A stretch of 64,000 nt of DNA from VBDM01 sp035519135 (lineage in GTDB: Bacteria > Pseudomonadota > Gammaproteobacteria > Burkholderiales > SG8-39), in NCBI GenBank assembly GCA_035519135.1, contig DATIWX010000004.1:124001-188000 (forward strand), in the 5' to 3' direction. The translations under genes and the position numbers were made by a program. The notes under the pieces were generated by a model. It saw only the letters and a list, made by a program, of their open reading frames with translations. It was not told the DNA's origin and did no database searches. Of the stretch, positions 1-8,970 are shown one piece after another (within the stretch, counting starts at the first letter, position 1; each line of letters opens with the position of its first letter).

Positions 1-59
1 CCGGCCATCCAAAAGGCATGCGCACGCCGGGCTCGCGCAAGATGAGCCCCGATGTACGG

Positions 60-932
60 TCAGCCTCGGCGCAGGCGCCGGATCAGGCTCGAGGTGTCCC
101 AGCGACCCCCGCCTATCTTGGAGATCTCGTCGTAGTAGGCGGCGATCGTTTGGGTAACCGGGAGCTGCGCTCCGATCTGCTTGGCCGTTTCGGAGCAGAT
201 TCGCAGATCCTTTCTCATCCAGTCGACCGCGAAGCCGAAGTCGAACTTGTCGTCGACCATAGTCTTGCCGCGGTTTTCCATCTGCCAGGACTGCGCTGCC
301 CCCTTGGAGATCACGTCCAGCACGAGCTTCGCGTCGAGGCCGGCCTTGAGGGCGAAGTTCAGCCCCTCGGACAGACCCTGGACCAGCCCTGCGATGCAGA
401 TCTGGTTCACCATCTTGGTGAGCTGCCCGGCCCCGGAGGGGCCGAGGAGCGTTACCGCCTTTGCGAAATGCGCGATGGCCGATTTCGCGCGCTCGAACGC
501 TGCGGCCTCGCCCCCGACCATGACCGTGAGCTGGCCGTTCTCGGCCCCGGCCTGCCCCCCTGAGACCGGGGCATCGAGAAAATCGAAACCGCGCTTTTTC
601 GCCTCCGCCGCGAGCTCCCTAGCCACTTTCGCCGAGGCGGTGGTGTGGTCGATGAAGATCGTACCCTTCCCCATCTTCTGGAAGGCCCCGCTCGGACCGA
701 GCGTGACCTCGCGCAGGTCCGGGTCATCGCCGACGCAGGAAAACACCATCTCCGCGCCTTCCGCGGCCTTGGCGGGCGTCTCGGCCACGCGCCCCTTGTG
801 CCTCGCGACCCAGGCTTCGGCCTTGGCGCGGCTTCGGTTGTACACGGTGACCTCGTGCCCACCGCGGGTCACGAGATGTCCGGCCATGGGGAAGCCCATC
901 ACACCGAGTCCGATAAACGCGAGTTTGCTCAC
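60..932 (-). CDS. NAD(P)-dependent 3-hydroxyisobutyrate dehydrogenase / tartronate semialdehyde reductase family oxidoreductase
   Basis: A 290-residue beta-hydroxyacid dehydrogenase, which interconverts a small 3-hydroxy acid and its semialdehyde (3-hydroxyisobutyrate, or glycerate/tartronate semialdehyde as in GlxR/GarR). The N-terminal Rossmann motif GLGVMGFPMAG starts near residue 8. YNRSR near residue 31 places arginines where NADPH would bind. The substrate-binding segment DAPVSGGQAGAENG and the catalytic-lysine region KMVNQ near 173 are intact. The start is GTG at 930–932, preceded by GGGAGGAG at about 5 nt. It is divergent from tkt. The exact substrate cannot be read from sequence. Confidence 0.88.
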   Translation of the reverse strand: MSKLAFIGLGVMGFPMAGHLVTRGGHEVTVYNRSRAKAEAWVARHKGRVAETPAKAAEGAEMVFSCVGDDPDLREVTLGPSGAFQKMGKGTIFIDHTTASAKVARELAAEAKKRGFDFLDAPVSGGQAGAENGQLTVMVGGEAAAFERAKSAIAHFAKAVTLLGPSGAGQLTKMVNQICIAGLVQGLSEGLNFALKAGLDAKLVLDVISKGAAQSWQMENRGKTMVDDKFDFGFAVDWMRKDLRICSETAKQIGAQLPVTQTIAAYYDEISKIGGGRWDTSSLIRRLRRG

Positions 933-1024
933 TGCTCCTCCCGCTGTGGGTTCTTCTCGCCAAGAGAGCGAGATTCACCGATAATTATAAGGTTTCAATT
1001 CACCCTCTCGGGCCTTTCCACGTA

Positions 1025-3007
1025 ATGAGCCAGGACTTGACCAACGCGATTCGCGCGTTGGCCATGGATGCCGTGCAGGCGGCGAATTCGGGCCATCCGG
1101 GAATGCCCATGGGGATGGCCGAGATCGCGCTGGCGCTTTGGGGCCGGCATCTGCGCCACAACCCTGGCAACCCCAAGTGGGCCGACCGCGACCGTTTTGT
1201 TCTTTCCAACGGCCACGGCTCGATGCTGCTTTACGCGCTTCTGCACCTCACGGGCTACGACCTGCCAATGGAGGAGCTCAGGCACTTCCGCCAGCTTCAC
1301 TCCAAGACCCCGGGCCACCCGGAATACGGACTGGCTCCGGGCGTGGAGACCACCACGGGTCCTCTGGGACAGGGCCTCGCGAACGCGGTCGGCATGGCGA
1401 TCGCCGAGCGCCTTCTGGGAGCCGAATTCAACCGACCGGGCTTCGATCTTGTTGATCACTACACCTATGTGTCGGTCGGCGACGGTTGCCTGATGGAAGG
1501 GATCTCGCACGAAGCCTGCTCGCTGGCCGGAGCACTGGCTTTGGGGAAGCTCATCGCCATCTACGACGACAACCAGATCTCCATCGACGGTGAAGTGAAG
1601 GGCTGGTTCCGCGACGACACGCCCAAGCGCTTCGAGGCTTACGGCTGGCACGTCATCTCCAAGGTCGACGGCCACGACGTCGAGGCGGTCGACCGGGCGA
1701 TCCGCTCCGCCAAGGCCGTCGCAGGCAAGCCGAGCCTCATCTGCTGTCAGACCGTGATCGGCAAGGGATCGCCCAGGCGCGCGGGGACCGCAAAGGCTCA
1801 CGGGGAAGCGCTCGGTGCGGACGAAGTCCGGGCGACGCGCGAGGCGATCGGCTGGCGTTTTCCCCCGTTCGAGGTGCCCCGGCACGTCTACGAAGGCTGG
1901 GACGCGAAGCAGCGCGGCGCCGCGCTCGAGCAGGCCTGGAACGACAAGCTCGCCGCCTACGAGAAAGCGTACCCTGCCCTCGCGCGCGAGTTTCGGCGCC
2001 GCATGGCGGGCGAGCTGCCCGAGAACTGGGGCGCCCACAGCCGAGCGCTGGTCGAAAAAATCGCCGGTCAGCCCGAGTCTATCGCCACGCGCAAGGCCTC
2101 GCAGAACGCGATCGAGGGCCTCGCCCGCATCCTGCCCGAGCTGGTCGGCGGATCGGCCGACCTCTCCGGCTCCAACCTGACCCAGTGGTCGGGATCCAAG
2201 GCCGTCGGCCGCGAGGGAGGAGGGAACTACCTCTTCTATGGTGTGCGCGAGTTCGGCATGAGCGCGGCGATGAACGGCATCGCCCTGCACGGTGGATTGA
2301 TCCCTTACGGGGGAACATTCCTCACGTTCTCCGACTATTCGCGAAACGCGCTGCGCATGGCGGCGCTGATGAGAATCCGCTCGATCTTCGTTTTCACGCA
2401 CGACTCGATCGGCCTGGGCGAGGACGGCCCCACGCACCAGTCGATCGAGCATGCCGCGGCGCTGCGCGCGATCCCGGGCATGGACGTGTGGCGCCCGTGC
2501 GACACCGTCGAGTCCGCGGTGGCCTGGATCGCGGCGGTCGAGCGCGAGGACGGGCCGAGCTCGCTGCTGTTTACGCGGCAGAACGTGCCCTTCCAGGGGC
2601 GTGACGCCCATACGGCAGCAGCGATCCGTCGCGGCGGCTACATCCTTGCGGACGCACAGGACCCGAAAGCGATCATCATCGCCACCGGCTCCGAAGTGCA
2701 GCTCGCAATGGGCGCGAAGCGCAGGCTCGCCGAGGAGGGTATCGCGGTGCGCGTCGTTTCGATGCCCTGTACCCCGGTTTTCGACAGGCAGCCTCCCATG
2801 TACCGGGACGTAGTGCTGATCCCGACTCTCCCCAAGATCGCAGTCGAAGCGGGCATCAGCGATTTCTGGCGCAAGTACGTGGGGCTGGACGGCGCGGTGG
2901 TGGGCATCGACCGCTACGGCGAGTCCGCCCCGGGAGCGAAGCTGTTCGAGCATTTCGGCTTCACCGTAGACAATGTCGTGAAAGCGGCAAAGAGCGTTTT
3001 GAAATAG
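1025..3007 (+). CDS. tkt: Transketolase
   Basis: Thiamine-diphosphate enzyme that moves two-carbon ketol units between sugar phosphates in the pentose phosphate or Calvin pathways. The 660-residue length is normal. The ThDP motif begins with GDGCLMEG near residue 152 and closes with YDDN about 25 residues later. SGHPGMPMGMAEIA at the N-terminus and GGTFLTFSDY in the pyrimidine-binding domain are typical. No clear Shine-Dalgarno precedes ATG 1025, but the N-terminus MSQDLTNAIRALAMDAV aligns with family starts. A 6-bp inverted repeat, TCTCGC/GCGAGA, lies at 955–973 in the short divergent gap. It heads the gap-pgk series. Confidence 0.96.
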   Translation: MSQDLTNAIRALAMDAVQAANSGHPGMPMGMAEIALALWGRHLRHNPGNPKWADRDRFVLSNGHGSMLLYALLHLTGYDLPMEELRHFRQLHSKTPGHPEYGLAPGVETTTGPLGQGLANAVGMAIAERLLGAEFNRPGFDLVDHYTYVSVGDGCLMEGISHEACSLAGALALGKLIAIYDDNQISIDGEVKGWFRDDTPKRFEAYGWHVISKVDGHDVEAVDRAIRSAKAVAGKPSLICCQTVIGKGSPRRAGTAKAHGEALGADEVRATREAIGWRFPPFEVPRHVYEGWDAKQRGAALEQAWNDKLAAYEKAYPALAREFRRRMAGELPENWGAHSRALVEKIAGQPESIATRKASQNAIEGLARILPELVGGSADLSGSNLTQWSGSKAVGREGGGNYLFYGVREFGMSAAMNGIALHGGLIPYGGTFLTFSDYSRNALRMAALMRIRSIFVFTHDSIGLGEDGPTHQSIEHAAALRAIPGMDVWRPCDTVESAVAWIAAVEREDGPSSLLFTRQNVPFQGRDAHTAAAIRRGGYILADAQDPKAIIIATGSEVQLAMGAKRRLAEEGIAVRVVSMPCTPVFDRQPPMYRDVVLIPTLPKIAVEAGISDFWRKYVGLDGAVVGIDRYGESAPGAKLFEHFGFTVDNVVKAAKSVLK

Positions 3008-3021
3008 CGAAGGAGCTTGGC

Positions 3022-4035
3022 ATGAGCATTCGAGTCGCCATCAACGGTTATGGCCGCATCGGCCGCAACATCCTGCGCGCGCACTACGAGGGCGGGAAGC
3101 GCCATGACCTGCAGTTCGTCGCCATCAACGATCTGGGCAACGCCGAAACCAACGCCCACCTTACGCGCTATGACACCGTTCACGGCAAATTTCCCGGCTC
3201 GGTGGCGGTCGCGGGCGACGCCATGGTCGTGAACGGCGACCGGATCCAGGTATGCGCGAAGCGCAACCCGGCGGAACTGCCGTGGAAGGACCTCAAGGTG
3301 GACGTGGTGCTCGAGTGCACCGGACTTTTCACGAGCAAGGAGAAAGCCTCGGCACACCTCACGGCCGGGGCGAGGAAGGTGATTATCTCTGCGCCGGGGG
3401 CGAAGGATGTGGACGCGACGGTCGTCTACGGGGTGAATCACAAGACGCTCAAGCCTGCGCACTCCGTCATTTCGAACGCCTCCTGCACCACGAACTGCCT
3501 CGCACCGCTGGTGAAGGCGCTCGATGACCGTATCGGCGTGGTGAGCGGGCTGATGACCACGGTGCACAGCTATACCAACGATCAGGTCCTCACCGACGTC
3601 TATCACGAGGACCTGCGCCGGGCGCGTTCGGCCAGCATGAACATGATCCCCACCAAGACCGGCGCGGCGGCGGCCGTGGGCCTGGTGCTCCCGCATCTGA
3701 ACGGCAAGCTCGACGGCTACTCCATTCGCGTTCCAACCATCAACGTCTCGCTCGTGGACCTCTCTTTCGTCGCCAAGCGCGCGACCACCGTCGAGGAGCT
3801 CAACAACGCGGCGAAGGAGGCGTCCGAAACCGACCTGAAGGGGATCCTGGAATACAGCAAGGAGCCGCTCGTCTCGTCCGATTTCAACCACAACCCCGCC
3901 TCGTCGGTATTCGACTCGACGCTCACCAAGGTTTCGGGGGGCACACTGGTCAAGGTGTTCTCCTGGTACGACAACGAATGGGGATTCAGCAACCGGATGC
4001 TGGACGTGACCGTTGCCCTGATGGGCGCGAAGTAG
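3022..4035 (+). CDS. gap: Glyceraldehyde-3-phosphate dehydrogenase, type I
   Basis: Oxidises and phosphorylates glyceraldehyde 3-phosphate to 1,3-bisphosphoglycerate with NAD(P). The 337-residue length is typical. The NAD fold starts with INGYGRIGRN, and the catalytic Cys (about 155) sits in SNASCTTNC. A clear AAGGAG (about 3010–3015) precedes ATG 3022. It lies 14 nt after tkt and is followed by pgk, so the three are probably cotranscribed. Confidence 0.97.
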   Translation: MSIRVAINGYGRIGRNILRAHYEGGKRHDLQFVAINDLGNAETNAHLTRYDTVHGKFPGSVAVAGDAMVVNGDRIQVCAKRNPAELPWKDLKVDVVLECTGLFTSKEKASAHLTAGARKVIISAPGAKDVDATVVYGVNHKTLKPAHSVISNASCTTNCLAPLVKALDDRIGVVSGLMTTVHSYTNDQVLTDVYHEDLRRARSASMNMIPTKTGAAAAVGLVLPHLNGKLDGYSIRVPTINVSLVDLSFVAKRATTVEELNNAAKEASETDLKGILEYSKEPLVSSDFNHNPASSVFDSTLTKVSGGTLVKVFSWYDNEWGFSNRMLDVTVALMGAK

Positions 4036-4061
4036 CCTCCGGTCCCGGGCCGAGCGCCGCC

Positions 4062-5240
4062 ATGCCCGTCCTCAGGATGTCCGACCTCGACTTGCGCGAC
4101 AAGCGGGTGTTCATGCGCGTCGATTTCAACGTCCCGATCCAGCACGGCAAGCTCAGCGACGATACCCGCATCCGGGCATCGCTCCCGGGCATCAAGGACG
4201 CCCTGTCGCGCCAAGCGCGCTTGCTTCTGGCATCCCATCTGGGCCGCCCGATCGAGGGCGAGTTCGACGAAAAGGAGTCCCTCGCCCCGGTCGCGAAACA
4301 CCTCTCCTCCCTCCTCGGCATGGAAGTGCCGCTGAAGCGCGATTGGGTTGAGGGAGTTTCCGTTGAACCGGGGCGCGCGGTGCTGCTGGAGAACTGCCGC
4401 TTCAACAAGGGGGAGAAGAAAGACGACGATGCCCTGGCGAGGAAGATCGCGGCCCTGTGCGACATCTATGTCAACGACGCCTTCGGCGCCGCCCACCGGG
4501 CCGAAGCCACCACCCATGGCGTCGCGAAATATGCCCCGATTGCCTGCGCCGGTCCTCTTATGGCCGCGGAAATCGAAGCGCTCTCGAAGGCTCTCGAGCG
4601 GCCCGCGCGCCCCTTGGTTGCCATCGTCGCCGGCTCCAAGGTCTCGACCAAGCTGACCGTACTCGCCGCGCTCTCGGAAAAGGTCGATCGCCTCATTCCG
4701 GGAGGAGGAATCGCAAACACCTTCATGCTTGCGGCCGGCATGAAGGTCGGAAAGTCGCTCGTCGAGCCCGACCTTGTCGGCGAGGCGAGACGAATCACCG
4801 CGCTCCTGCGCGCCAAGGGGGGCGATGTCCCCCTTCCCACCGACGTGGTCTGCGCCAAGACGCTGGGAGCGGCAGCCAAGGCGGAGATCAAACCGGTCGG
4901 CGAAGTGGCCGCGGACGACATGATTCTCGACATCGGCCCGAACACCGCTGCTGCCTTCGCCGAATCGCTGTCGGGCGCCGGAACCATCGTCTGGAACGGG
5001 CCGGTCGGGGTGTTCGAATTCGATCAGTTCGCGCAGGGAACCCGGGCGATAGCCCGGGCGATAGCGGCCTCTCCGGCGTATTCTCTCGCGGGGGGCGGGG
5101 AAACGCTCGCGGCGATCGCCAAGTACGGCGTCGCCGAAGGGATCTCCTACGTATCGACGGGGGGAGGTGCTTTCCTCGAGTTCCTCGAGGGAAGAAAGCT
5201 GCCTGCGATTGGAATCCTCGAACAGCGCGCGGCCGCCTAG
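4062..5240 (+). CDS. pgk: Phosphoglycerate kinase
   Basis: Transfers phosphate from 1,3-bisphosphoglycerate to ADP. Starting at ATG 4062 (MPVLRMSDLDL) gives 392 residues, the usual bacterial length. The frame is open further upstream to 3978, but that part overlaps gap and has no family similarity. ATG 4077 (MSDLDL) is an alternative. Seen: RVDFNVP near the start, the SHLGRP substrate motif, VNDAFGAAHR, GGGIANTF, and the C-terminal GGGETLAA nucleotide region. It converges with the minus-strand DGQHR gene 22 nt downstream. Confidence 0.95.
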   Translation: MPVLRMSDLDLRDKRVFMRVDFNVPIQHGKLSDDTRIRASLPGIKDALSRQARLLLASHLGRPIEGEFDEKESLAPVAKHLSSLLGMEVPLKRDWVEGVSVEPGRAVLLENCRFNKGEKKDDDALARKIAALCDIYVNDAFGAAHRAEATTHGVAKYAPIACAGPLMAAEIEALSKALERPARPLVAIVAGSKVSTKLTVLAALSEKVDRLIPGGGIANTFMLAAGMKVGKSLVEPDLVGEARRITALLRAKGGDVPLPTDVVCAKTLGAAAKAEIKPVGEVAADDMILDIGPNTAAAFAESLSGAGTIVWNGPVGVFEFDQFAQGTRAIARAIAASPAYSLAGGGETLAAIAKYGVAEGISYVSTGGGAFLEFLEGRKLPAIGILEQRAAA

Positions 5241-5262
5241 GGACGCGCAACCCGAAACGCCT

Positions 5263-6384
5263 TTACTTCGCTGGCCGCGACTCGATCCCCGCGGCGCGGC
5301 CGAGATCGCGGTGCACGCGCGCGACCCGCTCGACCTCTCCCTTGGCGGCAAAGCGCTCGTAGAACCCCTCGACCCGGAAGGCCTTCATCTGCTCGGTCCA
5401 GGGGCTCAAGCGTTCTTCCCAGCGCTTCAGGCGGCCTTCGGCCGGCTCGCCGTCTTCCCGGGCGAGGTCGGCGCACACTCGGATCATCGCCTTGAGCGTC
5501 ACCGGCCTGGTGACCATGTAGTTGGCGTGGCCCCACGCTTCGCCCCAGACCCGCTCGGCCACTTTGAGGAAATCGCGCACCATCGCGTAGTAGCGGGGGA
5601 CCTCCTTGGAGCTGCCGCCCGCGATCTGGATGCGGCGCCAGTCGCGATTCACCCAGCGGTGCAACTCGTTGAACAGCTCCGCCTGCAGTATCCATTTGTC
5701 CTGCTGGCTGCGCCCGCCGAGCCGGTTGATGCGATAGCGCAAGGGACTGTCGCCCTCGCTGTACAGGCTGCCGACGAGGCGCGCGGCGAACTTGCGGTGA
5801 GGTTCCGCCCAGGACACGCGCTCGTACAGATCAACGAGGTGGCTCTTGTTGATGCGCGTCGGAGTGGAGTTGATGATCACGAACATCTCGGTGGCGAAGT
5901 CCTCGCTCCGGCCGTCGAAGATCACGCAGGGGACGTTGATGGTCTTCGCGTCGTCCGGGCGTTCATCGAGGTAGAATCGCAAGGCCGCGAGCCGGTGTTG
6001 GCCGTCGATGATCAGAAACTTCGACTGCGGCTCGGCGAGTTGTCCCACGCCTTCGTGCCCGCTGATGGGCTGGAAGCGCAGTTTCTCCGGGGTAAAGAGC
6101 AGTACCGTTCCCGGAATGGGCGGCTGGGTGATCGCGGTCTCGTAGAAGTTCTTCAGCTGGCGCACCTTGGCGCGCGACAGCGTTCTCTGGAAAGCCCTAT
6201 CGGTCCGCTCGATCTTCGCTATGAATTGCGCGATTTCGTCGTCCTGCGAGATGCGCATGGGTGCGATTTGCTCGCCTTCGCCGTAGAAGCGGCTGATGAA
6301 GCGGACCTTGGCGAGCAGCTCGGGAGCTCGGACGCTGCCGAAGTAGAAGATCCCGTCCTTCTGGCGAATCTGGGTGGCAAGCAC
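5263..6384 (-). CDS. DGQHR-domain protein (DndB-like superfamily), function unknown
   Basis: About 373 residues with the defining DGQHRLAAL motif near residue 150 and a downstream VIINSTPTRINKSHLVDLY segment, the conserved pattern of the DGQHR superfamily. That family includes DndB, regulator of DNA phosphorothioation islands, and many uncharacterised proteins. I chose GTG at 6382–6384 because GGGAGA lies 6 nt upstream. The frame also opens at 6474, but those 30 extra residues look low in information. No dnd, restriction or other defence genes are adjacent. It sits on the opposite strand between pgk and pyk, so it is probably an insertion into a conserved metabolic block. Function not assigned. 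Confidence 0.8.
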   Translation of the reverse strand: MLATQIRQKDGIFYFGSVRAPELLAKVRFISRFYGEGEQIAPMRISQDDEIAQFIAKIERTDRAFQRTLSRAKVRQLKNFYETAITQPPIPGTVLLFTPEKLRFQPISGHEGVGQLAEPQSKFLIIDGQHRLAALRFYLDERPDDAKTINVPCVIFDGRSEDFATEMFVIINSTPTRINKSHLVDLYERVSWAEPHRKFAARLVGSLYSEGDSPLRYRINRLGGRSQQDKWILQAELFNELHRWVNRDWRRIQIAGGSSKEVPRYYAMVRDFLKVAERVWGEAWGHANYMVTRPVTLKAMIRVCADLAREDGEPAEGRLKRWEERLSPWTEQMKAFRVEGFYERFAAKGEVERVARVHRDLGRAAGIESRPAK

Positions 6385-6566
6385 GTATGTTCTCCCATAC
6401 CGTTCCAGGCCGGGGTTGGACCCCCTTGTGTCCCCTCGCCAAGGTCCGCCGCTATGACCTTGTCGGCTCTCCAATCGAGGGCTCAGCCGCTGGCGCAGAC
6501 CGGAAATATAGCCGAAAGTGGCCCCCGGATGCCAAAATTCAGTAGACCGGTTCTCTCGGAGGTTTG

Positions 6567-8006
6567 ATGAGTAGAAGCACCAAGATCGTCGCCACGCTCG
6601 GACCGGCGTCCAGCGATCCCCAAACGCTGGAGCGCATGTTTCTCGCGGGAGTCGACATCGTGCGAATGAATTTCTCGCATGGCACGGCAGCGGACCACGA
6701 GCGACGCGCAGAGATGGTGCGCGAGACGTGCCGGAAGACCGGGCGCACCGTCGGCATCATGGGCGATCTGCAAGGCCCGAAGATCCGGATCGGCAAGTTC
6801 AAGGACGGCAAGGTCATGCTGAACCCGGGCGATGCCTTCGTGCTCGACGCCGACTGCGAATTGGGCGAAGACGGACGTGTCGGCCTGGACTACAAGGAGC
6901 TGCCGCGCGACGTGCACCCCGGCGACGTGCTGCTTCTCGACGACGGCAAGATCGTGTTCGAAGTCGAACGGGTTTTGGGCAACCAGGTGCACAGCCGCGT
7001 GCGCCACGGCGGCGTGCTCTCGAACAACAAGGGCATCAACCGCCTGGGTGGCGGTCTCACGGCTCCCGCTCTGCCGCCCAAGGACATGGAGGACATCCGT
7101 ACCGCGGCGAAGATCAAGGTGGACTACCTCGCCGTGTCCTTCCCCAAATCGAGCGCCGACATGTACATGGCGAGGCAGCTTCTGCGCGCAGCAGGTGGGG
7201 ATGCTTTCCTTATCGCGAAGATAGAGCGTGCCGAGGCGGTCGAGCCCAAGGCGCTCACCGACATCATGTCGGCCTGCGAGGGCATCATGGTGGCGCGCGG
7301 CGATCTCGCCGTGGAGGTCGGCGACGCCTCGGTCCCGGCGCTGCAGAAGCGCATGATCCGCGTCGCGCGGGAACAGAACAAGCTCGCCATCACCGCCACC
7401 CAGATGATGGAGTCGATGATTTCGAGCCCAGGACCCACCCGCGCCGAGGTCTCCGACGTGGCGAATGCCGTGCTCGACGGCACCGATGCCGTGATGCTTT
7501 CGGCGGAATCCGCGAGCGGCAAGTACCCGGTGGAGACCATCGCGGCCATGAGCCGCATCTGTGAAGTCGCCGAGAGCTCCGCCGAGGTGACCCTGGACCG
7601 CGACTTCCTCGATCGCGTATTCACGCGTGTCGACCAGTCGATCGCGATGGCGGCGCTTTTCACCGCGTACCATCTGAAGGTGAAGGCGATCGCTGCGCTT
7701 ACCGAGTCGGGCTCGACTGCCCTGTGGATGTCGCGAATCAACTGTGGCGTGCCAATCTACGCACTGACTTCGCAGACCGCGACGCGGTACCGCTGCGCCT
7801 TGTTTCGCGATACCTACCCCCTGATGGTGAGATATGTCGGGCACGACCGCGAAGAACTCCTCGAAGAGGCCGAGAACGTCCTGGTGAGAAACGGGGTCGT
7901 GCAGAAGGGCGACATCATCGTGGTGACCATCGGCGAGCCCATAGGCAAGGCCGGGGGAACCAACACCATGAAGATCGTGAAAGTAGGCGAGCACCGCCGG
8001 GGATAG
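6567..8006 (+). CDS. pyk: Pyruvate kinase
   Basis: Converts phosphoenolpyruvate and ADP to pyruvate and ATP. The 479-residue length fits bacterial pyruvate kinase. Seen in order: TKIVATLGPAS, MNFSHG, GDLQGPKIRIGKF, the active-site lysine block KIERAEAVE, MVARGDLAVEVG and TATQMMESMI, then a complete C-terminal allosteric domain. GGAGG at 6558–6562 fixes the start at ATG 6567 rather than the TTG one codon earlier. Confidence 0.96.
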   Translation: MSRSTKIVATLGPASSDPQTLERMFLAGVDIVRMNFSHGTAADHERRAEMVRETCRKTGRTVGIMGDLQGPKIRIGKFKDGKVMLNPGDAFVLDADCELGEDGRVGLDYKELPRDVHPGDVLLLDDGKIVFEVERVLGNQVHSRVRHGGVLSNNKGINRLGGGLTAPALPPKDMEDIRTAAKIKVDYLAVSFPKSSADMYMARQLLRAAGGDAFLIAKIERAEAVEPKALTDIMSACEGIMVARGDLAVEVGDASVPALQKRMIRVAREQNKLAITATQMMESMISSPGPTRAEVSDVANAVLDGTDAVMLSAESASGKYPVETIAAMSRICEVAESSAEVTLDRDFLDRVFTRVDQSIAMAALFTAYHLKVKAIAALTESGSTALWMSRINCGVPIYALTSQTATRYRCALFRDTYPLMVRYVGHDREELLEEAENVLVRNGVVQKGDIIVVTIGEPIGKAGGTNTMKIVKVGEHRRG

Positions 8007-8034
8007 GCCGCAAAGTTTCCCGCTGTAACGGTCC

Positions 8035-8877
8035 ATGAGAAGGTCGCCCCCCAATCCCGAACTGCTTGCGCTCAATACCGCAACTGTGCGGGAGCGGTGG
8101 AGCTTGCGGGAGATCATCGAGGCTTGTGTCCGGCACCGATTTCGCGGCGTTTCGCCCTGGCGCGACGGGCTGGCGCAGATGGGTGTCAAGGAAGCGGCGA
8201 AAGCGGCCCGGGGTAGCGGGTTGACGGTGACCGGGCTTTGCGGTGGCGGGCGATTCCCGGCTTCCGACCGCAGGGCGCGCCAAGCCGCAATCGACGACAC
8301 GCGCCGGGCAATCGACGACGCCGCAACGCTCGAAGCGCGCTGCCTGGTTCTCGCAGCCGGCGGCCTGCCGGAGGATTCGAAGGACCTTGCCGGGACCCGC
8401 GAGATGGTACGGGACGGTATCGGGGAGGCGCTCGATCACGCCCGTTCGGCGGGCGTGCCACTGGCGATCGAGCCGCTGCATCCCATGTATTGTGCCGGTC
8501 AGGGCTGCGTCAACACCATCGCACAGGCCCTCGACCTGTGCGATGTGCTCGACCGCGGCGGCGCGTCGCTGGGCGTTGCGGTCGATGTTTACCAGGTCTG
8601 GTGGGACCCTCAGCTCAAGGCGCAGATCGAGCGGGCCGGTGAGAAGCGCCTGCTTGCCTTTCAGATCAGCGACTGGCTCCCCGCCTCGAGAGACATGCTC
8701 GCCGACCGCGGGATGATGGGGGACGGCGTTATCGACATTCCCCTGGTACGCTCCTGGATGGAAGAGGCCGGGTATCACGGCTTCCACGAAGTCGAGGTTT
8801 TGTCCTCCAACTGGTGGCGGCGCGATCCGAACGAGGTGCTCGCGACTTGCCGTGTGCGGCACCAGACCGCCTGCTAG
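8035..8877 (+). CDS. Sugar phosphate isomerase/epimerase-like TIM barrel protein
   Basis: A 280-residue protein of the xylose-isomerase-like TIM-barrel superfamily, which includes hydroxypyruvate isomerase and inosose dehydratase. Likely metal-binding acids are in IEPLHP (near residue 144), AVDVYQVWWDP (near 182) and the terminal HEVEVLSSNWW. It follows pyk by 28 nt and precedes fba, so it may be cotranscribed. The substrate is unknown; the sugar-metabolism context supports isomerase or epimerase chemistry but no specific reaction. Confidence 0.75.
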   Translation: MRRSPPNPELLALNTATVRERWSLREIIEACVRHRFRGVSPWRDGLAQMGVKEAAKAARGSGLTVTGLCGGGRFPASDRRARQAAIDDTRRAIDDAATLEARCLVLAAGGLPEDSKDLAGTREMVRDGIGEALDHARSAGVPLAIEPLHPMYCAGQGCVNTIAQALDLCDVLDRGGASLGVAVDVYQVWWDPQLKAQIERAGEKRLLAFQISDWLPASRDMLADRGMMGDGVIDIPLVRSWMEEAGYHGFHEVEVLSSNWWRRDPNEVLATCRVRHQTAC

Positions 8878-8970
8878 CCGGGCGCCCGATGTTCCGGCTT
8901 GGCAGCGCGGCGGCCTAAACGGTTAAAATTGCCCGCTTCCCCCTTCAGTTCCCAGGTAACAAGGATCTCA

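Noticed and set aside
1..59. Possible end of an upstream gene
   Set aside because: Too short to identify; no motif or stop-codon context supports a call.
995..2953. Minus-strand 652-codon open frame antisense to tkt
   Set aside because: A shadow of the transketolase gene created by high GC and codon bias.
5042..5065. 12-nt tandem repeat inside pgk
   Set aside because: It encodes the ordinary AIARAIA stretch of a PGK helix, with no length change against the family, so it is not a recent duplication.
5263..6384. Interpretation of the DGQHR gene as part of a local phosphorothioation island
   Set aside because: No dndA, dndC, dndD, dndE or restriction partner lies nearby; both neighbours are glycolytic genes.
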